DNA from: Thereva unica
Lineage: Eukaryota; Arthropoda; Insecta; Diptera; Therevidae
Length of the DNA stretch: 64,000 nt
NCBI GenBank assembly: GCA_949987705.1
Contig: OX465282.1
Span: forward strand, 69,065,922-69,129,921
Reading direction: 5' to 3'
The notes beneath the pieces are model-generated. The model did no database searches, was not told the origin of the DNA, and saw nothing but the letters and a program-made list of their open reading frames with translations. Shown piece after piece: positions 41,191 to 51,331 of the stretch. Position 1 is the stretch's first letter; each line of letters begins with the position of its first letter. The translations under genes were made by a program, and so were the position numbers.

Positions 41191-41461
41191 AATTACAATA
41201 AGTTTTTTTTGTAAATTCGTTCGAAAATATGCAAATACATTACTGCAAAAACCATTTAGTTACTGCTTAGATTTTTTCGATGGCGGAAAGAACACCATGA
41301 AAAAGCGTAATTAGTGGCTAGTCTCTAGGCACAATATCCCACTAGTTTTTCTAATTTTTGACGAATTTTTATATGTATTATCATAGACAAATAAAAGGAA
41401 AGATGTTCCATTTCAAATAATAAAAGTGTGCACTTTCCTGATGAAAACCCTGTCTATACAA

Positions 41462-41929
41462 TTATATATACGCGTTCCGGTAAAAAAAATTAGCACAACA
41501 CCACTGCTTGCACCTCTTAAGAAATCCCAAGCACTGGGATGCTTGTTTGGCGATTTGGAATATGTGGTCATTCCATCGCAAGTCTTTGGCTAATGTCACG
41601 CCTAAGATGTGTAAGGATGGGTCGGCCATTAGTTGAACTCCATCCACTCTCAAGGGTGGAGAGGTGTTGAGCTTCTTTTTGGAGATAAGATAGTACTTGG
41701 TTTTGTCGGAGTTGAATTCAACACGATTCTTCTTTCCCCACTCTAGAATGAGTTCAATGTCGTTATTAATAAAGTTGAACATTAGTTCGCGATCATCAAG
41801 ACAGGATCTGGCATGAGTCTGTCTTGTATCGAAGCTGTACGAGTAATGTAGAGTACCGTCGTCAACGAAGCTGAGAAGTGGGTTGGAGGGGATTGAAAGA
41901 AGGTCATTTATAAATATGAGAAATAGGGC
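41462..41929 (-). pseudogene. LINE 'A'-like reverse transcriptase fragment
   Basis: The minus frame reads ALFLIFINDLLSIPSNP, SFVDDGTLHYSYSFDT, NDIELILEWGKKNRVEFN, KTKYYLISKKK, LHILGVTLAKDLRWNDHI and ASQCLGFLKRCKQ. These are RT motif B end, motif C (here FVDDGT, in place of the more common YADD) and the thumb region of a Jockey/I-like LINE. It is cut on its 5' side by the Polinton left end at 41930 and decays near 41505. The C-terminal part that would follow is the kind of sequence found at 5740-6233. Confidence 0.75.
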
Positions 41930-42578
41930 AGTAGTAGAGCTATGTCACTCCCAAGCCACCTCTCAGGTGGCGCCGTACCGGTATAGGATTTGGGGGGGTC
42001 TGAAAGCTCTTTATGTACGTGTACGAGGTGTTTTAGGTTTGTGTCTTGGATAAGGTGGCTTAGAGTTGGTGTGTGGAGATGGGTGAAAGCTCTTTATGTG
42101 CGTGTATGAGGTGTTTTAGGTTTGTGTCTTGGATAAGGTGGCTTGAAAGCTCTTGATGTGGGTGTATGAGGTATTTTTTGGTGTGAGTCCTGGATAAGGT
42201 GGCTTACAGTTGGTGGTTGGAGATGGGTGAAAGTTCTGGTCTTGGATGTGGTGTAGAACTGGCATGGGATTTGGGGTGTGACTGAAAGCTCTGGATGTAA
42301 GTTTGTGTCTTGGATGGGGTGGCCCAGAGCAGGCATGGGATTTGAAGGTGGTGCAGAAATGGCATGGGATATGACCCAGAGCAGGATTTGAAGGTGGCGC
42401 AGAACGGGCATGGGATTTGGCCCAGAGCAGGCATGTGATTTGAAGGTGGCGCAGAACCGGCATGGAATTTGGTCCAGAGTGGGGGAACTATGAACTGAGC
42501 TGTTGGGGATTTGAGCTTTAGTTTCGAGATGATGATTTTTCTAGTATTAATTCCGGTAGCAACTTGTGCTATGGAATG
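41930..42578. repeat. Polinton copy 1 left terminus and subterminal repeats
   Basis: After the terminal AGTAGTAG and a GCCACCT/AGGTGGC hairpin come at least three units of gaaagctcttKatgtNNgtgtaNgaggt...tgg(a/c)taaggtggctt, then shorter cagagcaggcatgggatttgaaggtgg units. Copy 2 has the same order at 51456-52028. Open frames on the minus strand here are repeat artefacts. They could serve as recognition sites for integrase or the replication machinery. Confidence 0.85.
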
Positions 42579-43762
42579 CCCAAGTAACAAAATTCGTCTC
42601 ATAAGACTCTACTAGTGTCTTATGAGAGGATATTCGACTTTTTTAAGAGAGTATCACTCTCATAACTTACTCTTATAGAACACTACAAGTGCTTTATGAG
42701 TGCGTTGTGAGAATTAAATGGCACAATTATGAGAGTTATTTTTGTCTTATAAAAATACCTTAGCTCTCTTTGCAAGGGTAACTATAAGGGCGCTGTAAGA
42801 GCTATACTCTCCTTAACAGAACTGTTAGAAAGGGAGCAATATATGGAAAGGCGATGTTGTTTAGAATAAAATAATTTTTATGAGAGTTATTTGCTCTAAA
42901 TAACTGTCATAAAAATCTATTCGAAAAATATAACACTTAAGAATTTAATATTTATTATGTATGATAATAAACTTTAGAATTCGATTTTTAACGAAAATAT
43001 TAGTCGCAATTTTATTGCGATTGAAACTTTACCGATAATAACAACCATTCTACCTCGATAAAAATCAAAGCGCCTTAAAAATAATCAAACTTTAACATAT
43101 TTTTCGAAATTTTATTTCTTAAGAAAAAAATAAAAGCTTTAGTATCGCTCAATAATTTATTTTAAATTGATTTATCATCTGAAAGAAATAACTTTGTACA
43201 CTTTGCGCATATTCAATTAGGTAAATTAGCTTGATTTGTGGAATTTCGTTTCAGTATAAAATTCTATATTAAACGAAAGTATGGCCGCTCGATGGTTTAA
43301 GTTTTTTTATAAGAACAAAATTCTGGTTATGAGTTGGTAGTCTTTTTGCACTAATAAAAGTCTTCTTATAAATGTTTTAACATTTTTCGTCTCATAAGAG
43401 CATTTATATAAGAAGGGATATACTTGAAGTCTTGTAAGAACTTTCTTATAAGTGTCATAACACTCATAAGGACATTTTTTGACAGTTAAAGCCTTTGAGA
43501 GTAAAGCTTTAATAAAAAAGACACAATAAGAATAGAGGTTTTCTTGCACTCAATATAAGAGTATAAACATTATCTCATTATGAGAATGAAAGGCTTAGTA
43601 ACTCTAGTAGACTTATTATCTCTTAATAATACTACTATGAGTGTTAATTTAATTCTTATTACAAGAGCTATCTTCTTGAGGGTATCGAAGAGTGTTAAGA
43701 GAGTCTTATGAGATAATTTCACAATTTCCAAGAGTTTTTCTCTGGAGAGTTTGTTAGTTGGG
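42579..43762. mobile_element. 1,184-bp TIR element inserted in the Polinton end
   Basis: CCCAAGTAACAAA begins at 42579 and its inverse (CCCAACTAACAAA read from the right) ends at 43762. TG flanks both sides. Copy 2 preserves the uninterrupted site (atggaatgagcttgg at 52021-52035), which proves insertion and gives a 2-bp TG duplication. The interior has many cttataag and ctcataag motifs on both strands and no gene. The superfamily is not clear. Confidence 0.88.
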
Positions 43763-45157
43763 TGAGCTTGGATTCTGGAGCAAAATATACAAATAATTTG
43801 GTGAAGAACTGGACTTGCAAGTAACACTAAGAATTAAATTAAGCTTTAGCTGGAGCCAGCATTGGGTATATCACCTCAAGTCACAGATATTACAACAACC
43901 GCAACTTGAAATTACTAAGTGACTAAAAAAGCCATACCTGAAAAAGATATTGCATAGTTTTAGGAGCAAACAAATTCAGCATATTTTTCAAGTATTAATT
44001 CTGGTAGCAACTTAGGCTATGGAATGAGCTTGGATTCTAGAGCAAAATATACATATAATTCAGTGAAGAACTGGACTTTCAAGTAACACTAAGCTTTAGC
44101 TGAGATCCAGCATTGGGTCTGGACAACAACCCGGTGCGATCTGTAAGCTAAGATCTGGATTGCAACCATATGTCATTATTACCTTCCAAAGAATTCTTAA
44201 TGAAAATACTCACCTCAAGTCGCAGATATTACAGCAATCGCAACTTACTAAGTGAGCAAGAAAATCATATCTGAAAAAGATATTTCCGATAACAACAACA
44301 ACAACAACAATACAGCTAAGATTCCCATTCTCATCACACTTATGATGTAATTATTATTATCCTGAACATGCTGGATATATTTTTTAAGAATAAAATTGAA
44401 TACTTTAAACTAAAATACCCTTCACAAACCGCAAATATTGCAAACACTAGAAAGTGGCATAAGCTGCCACAAAAATACTTAACATAAGCTCTATCGAATA
44501 ATAACAACAATGAAGATTCTCATTATCAGCTAACTTATACCATAATTTTGAACTGATCACCTTAAGTGCTAATTAGACTCAAATGTATAAATTTTAATAA
44601 CGGTTAGCTAAGTAAACACTGCATTCCTTATCAAGCATAGATGTTAAAATTTCAGTCTTCCCATGCTGCGAACGTTTATTGAGATAAACAAAAGGAAGTT
44701 TTGCTCCATATATTGAAATTGATATGTTGCGAATTTAGTGAGGCTCAGTTTCCTAAAAAATCACAAACAATTTTGAACAGGTATAGATGGATTCCTTATT
44801 AAACATAGGTGTGAAAATTCTAAAGTTATGTGAAAATTTCAGTCTTCCCATACCGCGAACGTTTATTGAGATAAACAAAAGGAAGTTTTGCTCCATATAT
44901 TGAAATTGATATGCTGCGAATTTAGTGAGGGTCAGTTTCCTAAAATCAAAGACAATTTTGAACAGGTATAGATGGATTCCTTATTATACATAGGCGTGAA
45001 AATTCTAAAGTCAGCTTTAAACCATATCACGAATAATATTAAGATAAACAAAGGGATCAGGTACAAGTCTTCGGGTACTGATTAACTCAGCGGTTCCTTA
45101 CCTCAATTCCTGCCGTGTTTTTTAGTGTATCATTTTGAATAATGTAAACATTATCAG
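43763..45157. repeat. Subterminal tandem duplications, non-coding
   Basis: A gcttggattct(g/a)gagcaaaatatac unit occurs at about 43766 and 44028, as in copy 2 (52029, 52291). A separate 187-bp direct duplication starts at 44651 and 44838 (ttcagtcttcccat...gcgaacgtttattgag). No coding frame was found. Confidence 0.75.
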
Positions 45158-45190
45158 TATAAAAGAAAAGTTCACTTCATGCTACCCTCA
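45158..45190 (+). promoter_or_regulatory. TATA box for the coiled-coil gene
   Basis: TATAAAAG at 45158-45165 lies about 32 bases before a likely start (ctcAaaa near 45190) and 41 bases before the ATG. Confidence 0.55.
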
Positions 45191-45198
45191 AAATCACA

Positions 45199-45573
45199 AT
45201 GGATAACGACGCTGAAAGAAGGCTGCAAGTTGTAAGTATTGAACTTTATTATCATGAAAAGGAAATGGAATTTAATTTATTTTTTATATTTCAGAGAAAC
45301 TCATTGCGCAGGTTAGTGCGCCTGCTTGCCTATGGTGAGCATGTAATGACCGCGCTAAAAGAGAAGCGTCGAAGGGCGAAGAGAGCACGAGACAATGCTA
45401 AGGAGCAACTGGCATCTCTGGAAGTTGCGTTGAGTGCTGAGCGGCAGCGCATACGGAGGCTGGAGCAGCTTACACAGGAGTGTAAGCTGAATCTCCAGCA
45501 CGCCGAAGATCAAAAAAACAAAGCAAAAAAAGAGTACAAGCTCATGAAATATTTAATAAAGTTAGGGTATTAA
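45199..45573 (+). CDS. Small coiled-coil protein of Polinton copy 1, with a 63-nt intron
   Basis: The ATG at 45199 opens a short first exon (11 codons, MDNDAERRLQV). A GT-AG intron at 45232-45294 (gtaagt...tttcag) follows, then an exon to 45573. The spliced protein is about 103 residues. The second exon is basic and almost entirely coiled coil: TALKEKRRRAKRARDNAKEQ, ASLEVALSAERQRIRRLEQL. The intron is 63 nt, stop-free and in frame, so the unspliced mRNA gives a 124-residue form. The intron-encoded part is AT-rich and hydrophobic, unlike the rest, which supports splicing. Function unknown. Coiled-coil proteins occur in other Polintons. No counterpart is visible in copy 2. Confidence 0.65.
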   Translation: MDNDAERRLQVVSIELYYHEKEMEFNLFFIFQRNSLRRLVRLLAYGEHVMTALKEKRRRAKRARDNAKEQLASLEVALSAERQRIRRLEQLTQECKLNLQHAEDQKNKAKKEYKLMKYLIKLGY

Positions 45574-45641
45574 AAAGAATTGTTGTTGTTGTAATAGCTA
45601 CAAATAAAAAATTATTATTAGAATAAAACTTATTTGTGTTA

Positions 45642-45842
45642 AATATTTATAATTCTGCTCTAATTTTCCACGGTTTTCTAGGTAATTGATCGCGCTCCTC
45701 TAAAGTGGGTTATATGCTGTGCATATTTACGCAGATCATTTTCAGTGAGTGCTCTATTGGATAGTGACTTTATTAGTTTTTTTTGGTTGGGTGTTGAGAA
45801 AAAGCCCCAGTCCTTTCCTATATGGCTTTAGAAATAATCCTA
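45642..45842 (-). pseudogene. Inverted scrap of the phospholipase-protease junction
   Basis: On the minus strand this 200-bp piece matches copy 2 from about 57610 to 57815: the LFLKPYRKGLGLFLN tail, the A-run, then the RAL.ENDLRKYAQ segment that precedes the protease Met. It is joined to the DUF8207-type gene at about 45842 and ends abruptly at about 45642. The two genes it comes from are on the plus strand in copy 2, so it is inverted here. Confidence 0.85.
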
Positions 45843-46569
45843 TTTGCATTATTCCCGTTCCAGTATGAGGAGTGTGAATCAACTTTTTTATTATGTTTCT
45901 ATATTTGAAGCTATTTGTTCCTTTTATTTGCTGGTTTTCCTTAAAATCACGTCTGTGGGTGCATGTATTATTTACAATTTTTTGATAATTGGACAAGTCT
46001 TCTTTTGAGTAGCCTCGAGGCTTTTTCATAAAAATTAATTCAGCTAGACCTTCAGTTATCTTGTACCGCTTGCCATCTATAAGAAAGTATTCTTTATCAA
46101 CTTTTAATCTCGAATTACCAATATTCCACATATCGTTCTTATAGTACGCTCCATACGTTTTATCAATTCTCGTGCTATCATTTTCCAGTAGTTGTTTATA
46201 TTTGTTTAGTATCTGGTCTGCAGACTCTAATTTTGGTTCTTTTGTAGGTGTGACAAACTGATCATCATCATCATCATCATCATCCTCAGAATAACTCGGT
46301 GGCTCTAGCTTTAAGTATTTACGTGGTGGTGGTGGTGGTGGTGTGTATGCTTCTTCATTGCCCTCGTGCTTAATTTCATCTTCTTCTTCTTTTGGTTCAA
46401 GTTTCACTGATGCTGCTGTTGTTGTGAGCTTTTTCAGCGTGTTGGTTATAGGTTTAAATGTTTCCTCTAATTGAGCTTCAGATTCAATTTTACCAGTCTT
46501 GAGAGCTTTATATTTTCTTCGTATAGCCTCACGTGTTTTTATAATATCCTTCATCAATTTTTCATTCAT
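45754..46569 (-). CDS. Chimeric DUF8207-type protein with phospholipase-protein tail
   Basis: It starts at the Met at 46569 (MNEKLMKDIIKT). The Met at 46623 lies on the TATA box and is unlikely to be used. The first ~240 residues match the copy 2 protein (53970-54848): an N-terminal helical region, an acidic D-run, DKTYGAYYKNDMWNIGNSRL, YKITEGLAELIFMKKPRGYS and FKYRNIIKKLIHTPH. After TGIMQI the normal YIYWDDPNELVDRL end is missing. Instead the frame runs into the inverted scrap and adds GLFLKPYRKGLGLFLN plus a short tail. Open across a rearrangement junction. Probably not functional. Confidence 0.75.
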   Translation of the reverse strand: MNEKLMKDIIKTREAIRRKYKALKTGKIESEAQLEETFKPITNTLKKLTTTAASVKLEPKEEEDEIKHEGNEEAYTPPPPPPRKYLKLEPPSYSEDDDDDDDDQFVTPTKEPKLESADQILNKYKQLLENDSTRIDKTYGAYYKNDMWNIGNSRLKVDKEYFLIDGKRYKITEGLAELIFMKKPRGYSKEDLSNYQKIVNNTCTHRRDFKENQQIKGTNSFKYRNIIKKLIHTPHTGTGIMQIGLFLKPYRKGLGLFLNTQPKKTNKVTIQ

Positions 46570-46629
46570 GTTGTTACACGTGTGGTTACAGCTACAATGA
46601 TATACAGCTATGCTAATAAGCATTTATAT

Positions 46630-47953
46630 AGATCCAGACGTACCAGGCAGGTCAACCAGATAGATCAGCCAGACACACCAGCCAGACAGACCAGCCAACC
46701 AGCCAGACAGACCAGCCAGACAGACCAGCCAACCAGCCAGACAGACCGGCCAACCGGCCAGACAGACCAACCAACCAGCCTGACAGACCAGCCAGGCAGA
46801 CCAGCCAACCAGCCAGACAGACCAGCCAACCAGCCAGACAGACCAGCCAACCAGCCAGACAGACCAGCCAGACAGACCAGCCAACCAGCCAGACAGACCA
46901 GCCAACCAGCCAGACAGACCAGCCAGACAGACCAGCCAACCAGCCAGACAGACCAGCCAACCAGCCAGACAAACCAGCCAGACAGACCAGCCAACCAGCC
47001 AGACAGACCAGCCAACCAGCCAGACAGACCAGCTAACCAGCCAGACAGACCAGCCAACCAGCCAGACAGACCAGCCAACCAGCCAGACAGACCAGCCAAC
47101 CAGCCAGACAGACCAGCCAGACAGACCAGCCAACCAGCCAGACAGACCAGCCAACCAGCCAGACAGACCAGCCAGACAGACCAGCCAACCAGCCAGACAG
47201 ACCAGCTAACCAGCCAGACAGACCAGCCACCCAGCCAGACAGACCAGCCAGACAGACCAGCCAACCAGCCAGACAGACCAGCCAACCAGCCAGACAGACC
47301 AGCCAGACAGACCAGCCAACCAGCCAGACAGACCAGCCAACCAGCCAGACAGACCAGCTAACCAGCCAGACAGACCAGCCAACCAGCCAGACAGACCAGC
47401 CAGACAGACCAGCCAACCAGCCAGACAGACCAGCCAACCAGCCAGACAGACCAGCCAGACAGACCAGCCAACCAGCCAGACAGACCAGCCAACCAGCCAG
47501 ACAGACCAGCCAGACAGACCAGCCATCCAGCCAGACAGACCAGCCAACCAGCCAGACAGACCAGCCAACCAGCCAGACAGACCGGCCAACCAGCCAGACA
47601 GACCAGCCAGACAGACCAGCCAACCAGCCAGACAGACCAGCCAACCAGCCAGACAGACCAGCTAACCAGCCAGACAGACCAGCCAAACAGCCAGACAGTC
47701 CAGCCAGACAGGCCAGCCAACCAGCCAGACAGACCAGCCAACCAGCCAGACAGACCAGCCAGACAGACCAGCCAACCAGCCAGACAGACCAGCCAACCAG
47801 CCAGACAGACCAACCAACCAGCCAGACAGACCAGCCAGACAGACCAGCCAACCAGCCAGACAGACCAGCCAACCAGCCAGACAGACCAGCCAACCAGCCA
47901 GACAGACCAGCCAACCAGCCAGACAGACCAGCCAGACAGACCAGCCAGGCGGA
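46630..47953. repeat. 21-bp/13-bp GC-rich satellite, copy 1
   Basis: About 1.3 kb of accagccaaccagccagacag (21 bp) with interspersed 13-bp units lacking accagcca. Copy 2 carries the same array at 54936-56045. It occupies the space between the 3' end of the ATPase gene and the promoter of the DUF8207-type gene. Long frames are open on both strands because the unit has few stop-prone triplets. The encoded QPARQTS or LAGLSGW repeats are not credible genes. Confidence 0.95.
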
Positions 47954-47989
47954 GCTGAAAGACCTGGTCAGCTGATTAGGTGGGCTCCT

Positions 47990-48466
47990 TCATAGGCTCA
48001 TGAATACATCAAAGCCTTTTCGATATCGACCTTTGCCCATGGGGTTGTCCTTATCAATTACTAAGAATCCATATTTGTCTTTCCAACAGTTTGCACACGC
48101 TTTTCTGAACTTTGCGAATTCCATATCACTATTCACATGATCATTGTATACATGCTTCAGGTTCAAATCATCTTGTTTGAATATGATCAGAAAGTTTGCA
48201 TTATCTCGGATTAGATGCTTTGGTATATGAGTATAAGTTTGACAGAGGTAAAAGCTGTCAATGTCGTTATGTCTCCCCATACAAAAGTAGGCTCTAATAT
48301 TATTTTGTTTATCGCAGGCTACATCATCAAAGATGAAAATTGAGTTTGGCTTTGCTTCCTCCGGTGGTATAACATCGCGGTTGTTAGAAAACGTATAATA
48401 GCTCAAACCTGATATGTGAGCTACAACTTCTCCTAAATACTCGTATTTCGGCTGACTTAGCGACTT
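47990..48466 (-). pseudogene. Packaging ATPase, N-terminally truncated
   Basis: It matches the C-terminal two thirds of the copy 2 ATPase, including SIFIFDDVACDKQNNIRAYF (Walker B), HNDIDSFYLCQTYTHIPKHL and GKGRYRKGFDVFMSL. The frame enters from a junction at about 48466, so the Walker A loop (GPSNCGKTN in copy 2) is lost. It cannot hydrolyse ATP. The sequence across the junction is the 5' flank of the polymerase gene. Confidence 0.88.
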
Positions 48467-48511
48467 AAGTGAAAAGTTTTGTTTTTGTTATTAATTATTA
48501 TAACTTTTAAA

Positions 48512-50473
48512 ATGGATACACGCAGCATTATGAGTGGACTAAATAAGCAAGCCGCAGATTGCTTAAGAGGCAGAGACGCTGCGCAAAGTGTAATTATTAC
48601 CAAAGTGTGTAGTTTATTCATTAAAAAAATAAAAGCAGCATGCAGGGCCGAAAAGCAGATTGGGACCAAACAACACTATCAAAATTGTATTGCGCAACTA
48701 AGAGGTTCACAAGTATTGTTGAAAGCTGGCAGCAACCCCCATGGAGCAGGTGTGCAGGAAGGAGGAAGAAGTGAAAAAAGAAGTGCTCGTGTACGCTGGG
48801 AAGAGCTGCATAATGCGTTTGCATTACGAATCAGGACAGGCGTCATCATTAATATAAAGCACATCGAAGTGAAGCAATTTCTAAAGGATGGTTATGCTTT
48901 GTTTGAGCGGCGCGTTAAGAACATTTTAAAGAAGCACAATTTCATCAAGATATCAACGACTTTAAGCTGCGAGTATGTTAAGCATGGTGTTAATGATGGT
49001 GATATTATAAGCGACATAAAATACTTTCACACCAAAACTACACCCATTGGGAGCACCGATGATCTGGAACAGTGGTTTTTGAAAAACGTGCAGGATGATC
49101 TATTGGCCCAGGTTGAGGAGTTCCAAGAGAGAGATAGCGGTTGGGCTTTACATACCATAGTGAACTTAATGGTGCATATAAACAAATACGAACCATTAAG
49201 AGGATCATCCTATATAAAATTGCCACAAAGCATCGCAGCAAAACAGGCATGCGTAAATGTGAGGAATAATGATAATGCATGCTTTGCGTGGGCAGTGGTC
49301 TCAGCTTTGTATCCAGTAGAGCACGGGGATCATGCTTATAGAACATCAAAGTACCCGCACTACAACAATGTGCTAAACTTGAGCGGTATCACTCTTCCAA
49401 TTACACTGAGTCAAATAAAAATATTTGAAGCAAACAATGGATTATCGATTAATGTTTTCATACTGGAAAAGGAAAAGACAAATGAATACACGACTGTTCC
49501 AGCTTACTTAACGAAGAAGAAATTGGATAAACACATCAACCTGCTAATGATAAAGTCAAATTATGACTGCAGTGAGGATGGTGATGATAGTGATATTGTT
49601 TATCATTTCTGTTGGATTAAAGACTTGTCGCGTTTGGTGTGTAGCCAGGTTTCTAAAAATAAACATAAAAAATATATCTGCGATAGATGTTTATTTTATT
49701 TTTATACTGAAGAAATGCTCGCAGCGCATGTGTCTGAGTGTGAAAAGGTGAATGACTGTAAAGTTGCTTTTCATAAGGAGAAATTTATCACTTTTAAAAA
49801 TTATAATTACAAGAATCCGGTACCATTTACAGTATATGCAGATTTGGAGTCAATATTGATACCTGTTACCGATGGTGGTAGTAATGGTGATAAGACAAGG
49901 AAAATTCAAGAACATGAAGTTCATAGTATTGGATTATATTTTCACTGCTATTACGATGAATCTCTATCATTTTACCGATCGAATCGTGGAAAAACGTGTC
50001 TTCAGTGGTTTACATTGCAGCTGCAGGAGATCGCAAATATAGCCGAAGAGCAAATAAAGGATATAAAACCACTAGCAACGTTATCAGCGCAGGAAAAGTG
50101 CATTCAATTAAACCAACCATGCTGCCATATATGCGAGAACATCTTGGATATTACTGAAGGCACAAGCCATGATAATAGCATAACAAAAATTGACTACCAC
50201 ACTTACTCATCGTTCACCTCTTCATTTAAAAACAGTGATGAAACCCGCATTCCAGTGCAAAACCAAGACCTGTATATCCTCCCAGCTGAAAGTTTCATAT
50301 ACATTGAGGGAACAGTAACTAAACCTGACGGAACAATATCCAGCACTGCAGGGCTAGTAAATAATGCTATAGCGTTTCTCTTTGAGGAAATTCGCTATGA
50401 AATCAATGGTGTAGAAATTGATAGAACTCGAAATCTTGGAATAGCAACAACACTAAAAATTACATATCATTAA
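48512..50473 (+). pseudogene. In-frame fusion: DNA polymerase B N-terminus to major capsid N-terminus
   Basis: The start is the ATG at 48512 (MDTRSIMSGLNKQ). The frame upstream has no ATG. Residues 1-542 are the N-terminal part of the Polinton polymerase: KYPHYNNVLNLSG, YICDRCLFYFYTEEMLAAH (zinc motif) and the exonuclease I motif YADLES, ending in CCHICE at about 50137. There it switches, with about two bases of shared sequence, to the major capsid protein (ILDITEGTSHDNS) and stops at 50473 through a one-base deletion in an A-run at 50455-50459. No polymerase palm remains. It gives the polymerase N-terminus that lies outside the window for copy 2. Confidence 0.88.
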
Positions 50474-50490
50474 ACCCAAATGAGAGTCGC

Positions 50491-51330
50491 ATGTTATACA
50501 ACGCTAGTTGGTCGCCGGATAAATCAATTACATCCCCCCATGGATTCTTCAATTTCTGCATCCCTCTAAAAACATTGCCGGGCTTTGCTGAAGATTACAA
50601 TAAAATTATCGCCAACGCTAAACATGAACTCATATTAATACGAAGCAGGATGGATGAAGATGCAGTCATATCACCGACAGATGATGTAAACATCTCAATC
50701 TCGAAGCTTCAGTGGCGCATTCCCCATGTTAATGTGGCCGATCATGAGAAAATTGCTTTATATAAAATCATTGAAAGCGGTCGTGAAATACAAATGCCAT
50801 TTAGGAGCTGGGACATATACGAGTACCCCACGCTACCAGCAACGACTCATCACACGTGGTCTGTCAAAACGTCATCGCAGATGGAAAAGCCCCGATATGT
50901 CATACTAGCTCTCCAAACAAATCGTAAAAATGATAAAACAAAGGATGTCAGTAAGTTTGACCACTGCAAGCTGACAGATGTTAAAGTGCACTTGAATTCG
51001 GAATCATACCCATATGATGACCTGAACTTGAAATTTGATGCTCATAAATACGCTCTCCTATATGATATGTATATAAAATTCCAAACTTCATACTATGGAC
51101 GCCAGTTGCAGCCACTACTCTCAAGGGAAGAGTTTATGCGTGATGCTCCGATCGTAGTCATTGATTGCTCTCGGCAAAACGAAACCATTAAAACAGGTCC
51201 TGTGGATATAAGGTTGGAATTCAAAACATCGGAAAACGTTCCCACTAACACAACAGCATACTGTTTATTGCTACATGATCGATTAGTGGAATATACACCT
51301 CTAACCAACGAAGTCAGGAAAATTGCTTGA
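50491..51330 (+). pseudogene. Major capsid protein, C-terminal part, copy 1
   Basis: It continues the capsid sequence after the frameshift, from MLYNASWSPDKSIT to the normal C-terminus YTPLTNEVRKIA. It is nearly identical to residues about 121-399 of the copy 2 protein. Restoring one A in the upstream run would reconnect the frame, so the lesion is a single-base slip. Confidence 0.9.
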
Positions 51331-51331
51331 A

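Larger units (their letters stand above)
39215..41343. mobile_element. Foldback-type element with interrupted inverted arms
   Basis: AGTGGGATGTTGTGCC at 39215 and its inverse ending at 41343 are followed inward by the shared tagagactagccactaattacgc. A second, longer block of inverted similarity pairs about 39400-39770 with 40125-40510. The right arm has about 800 bp without a left partner, and a MITE (40890-41190) sits within it. No protein is encoded. A ~100-codon plus frame at 39653-39961 is not convincing. Confidence 0.8.

Noticed and set aside
42094..42602. Three proline/histidine-rich minus-strand frames, repeated at 51619-52091
   Set aside because: Products of the Polinton subterminal repeats. 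The frames overlap one another and have no domain.
46624..47914. Long minus-strand frames of LAGLSGW/WSVWLVG repeats and plus frames of SQPARQT repeats
   Set aside because: They are translations of the 21/13-bp satellite. The composition is wholly determined by the repeat and the frame changes at every 13-bp unit.
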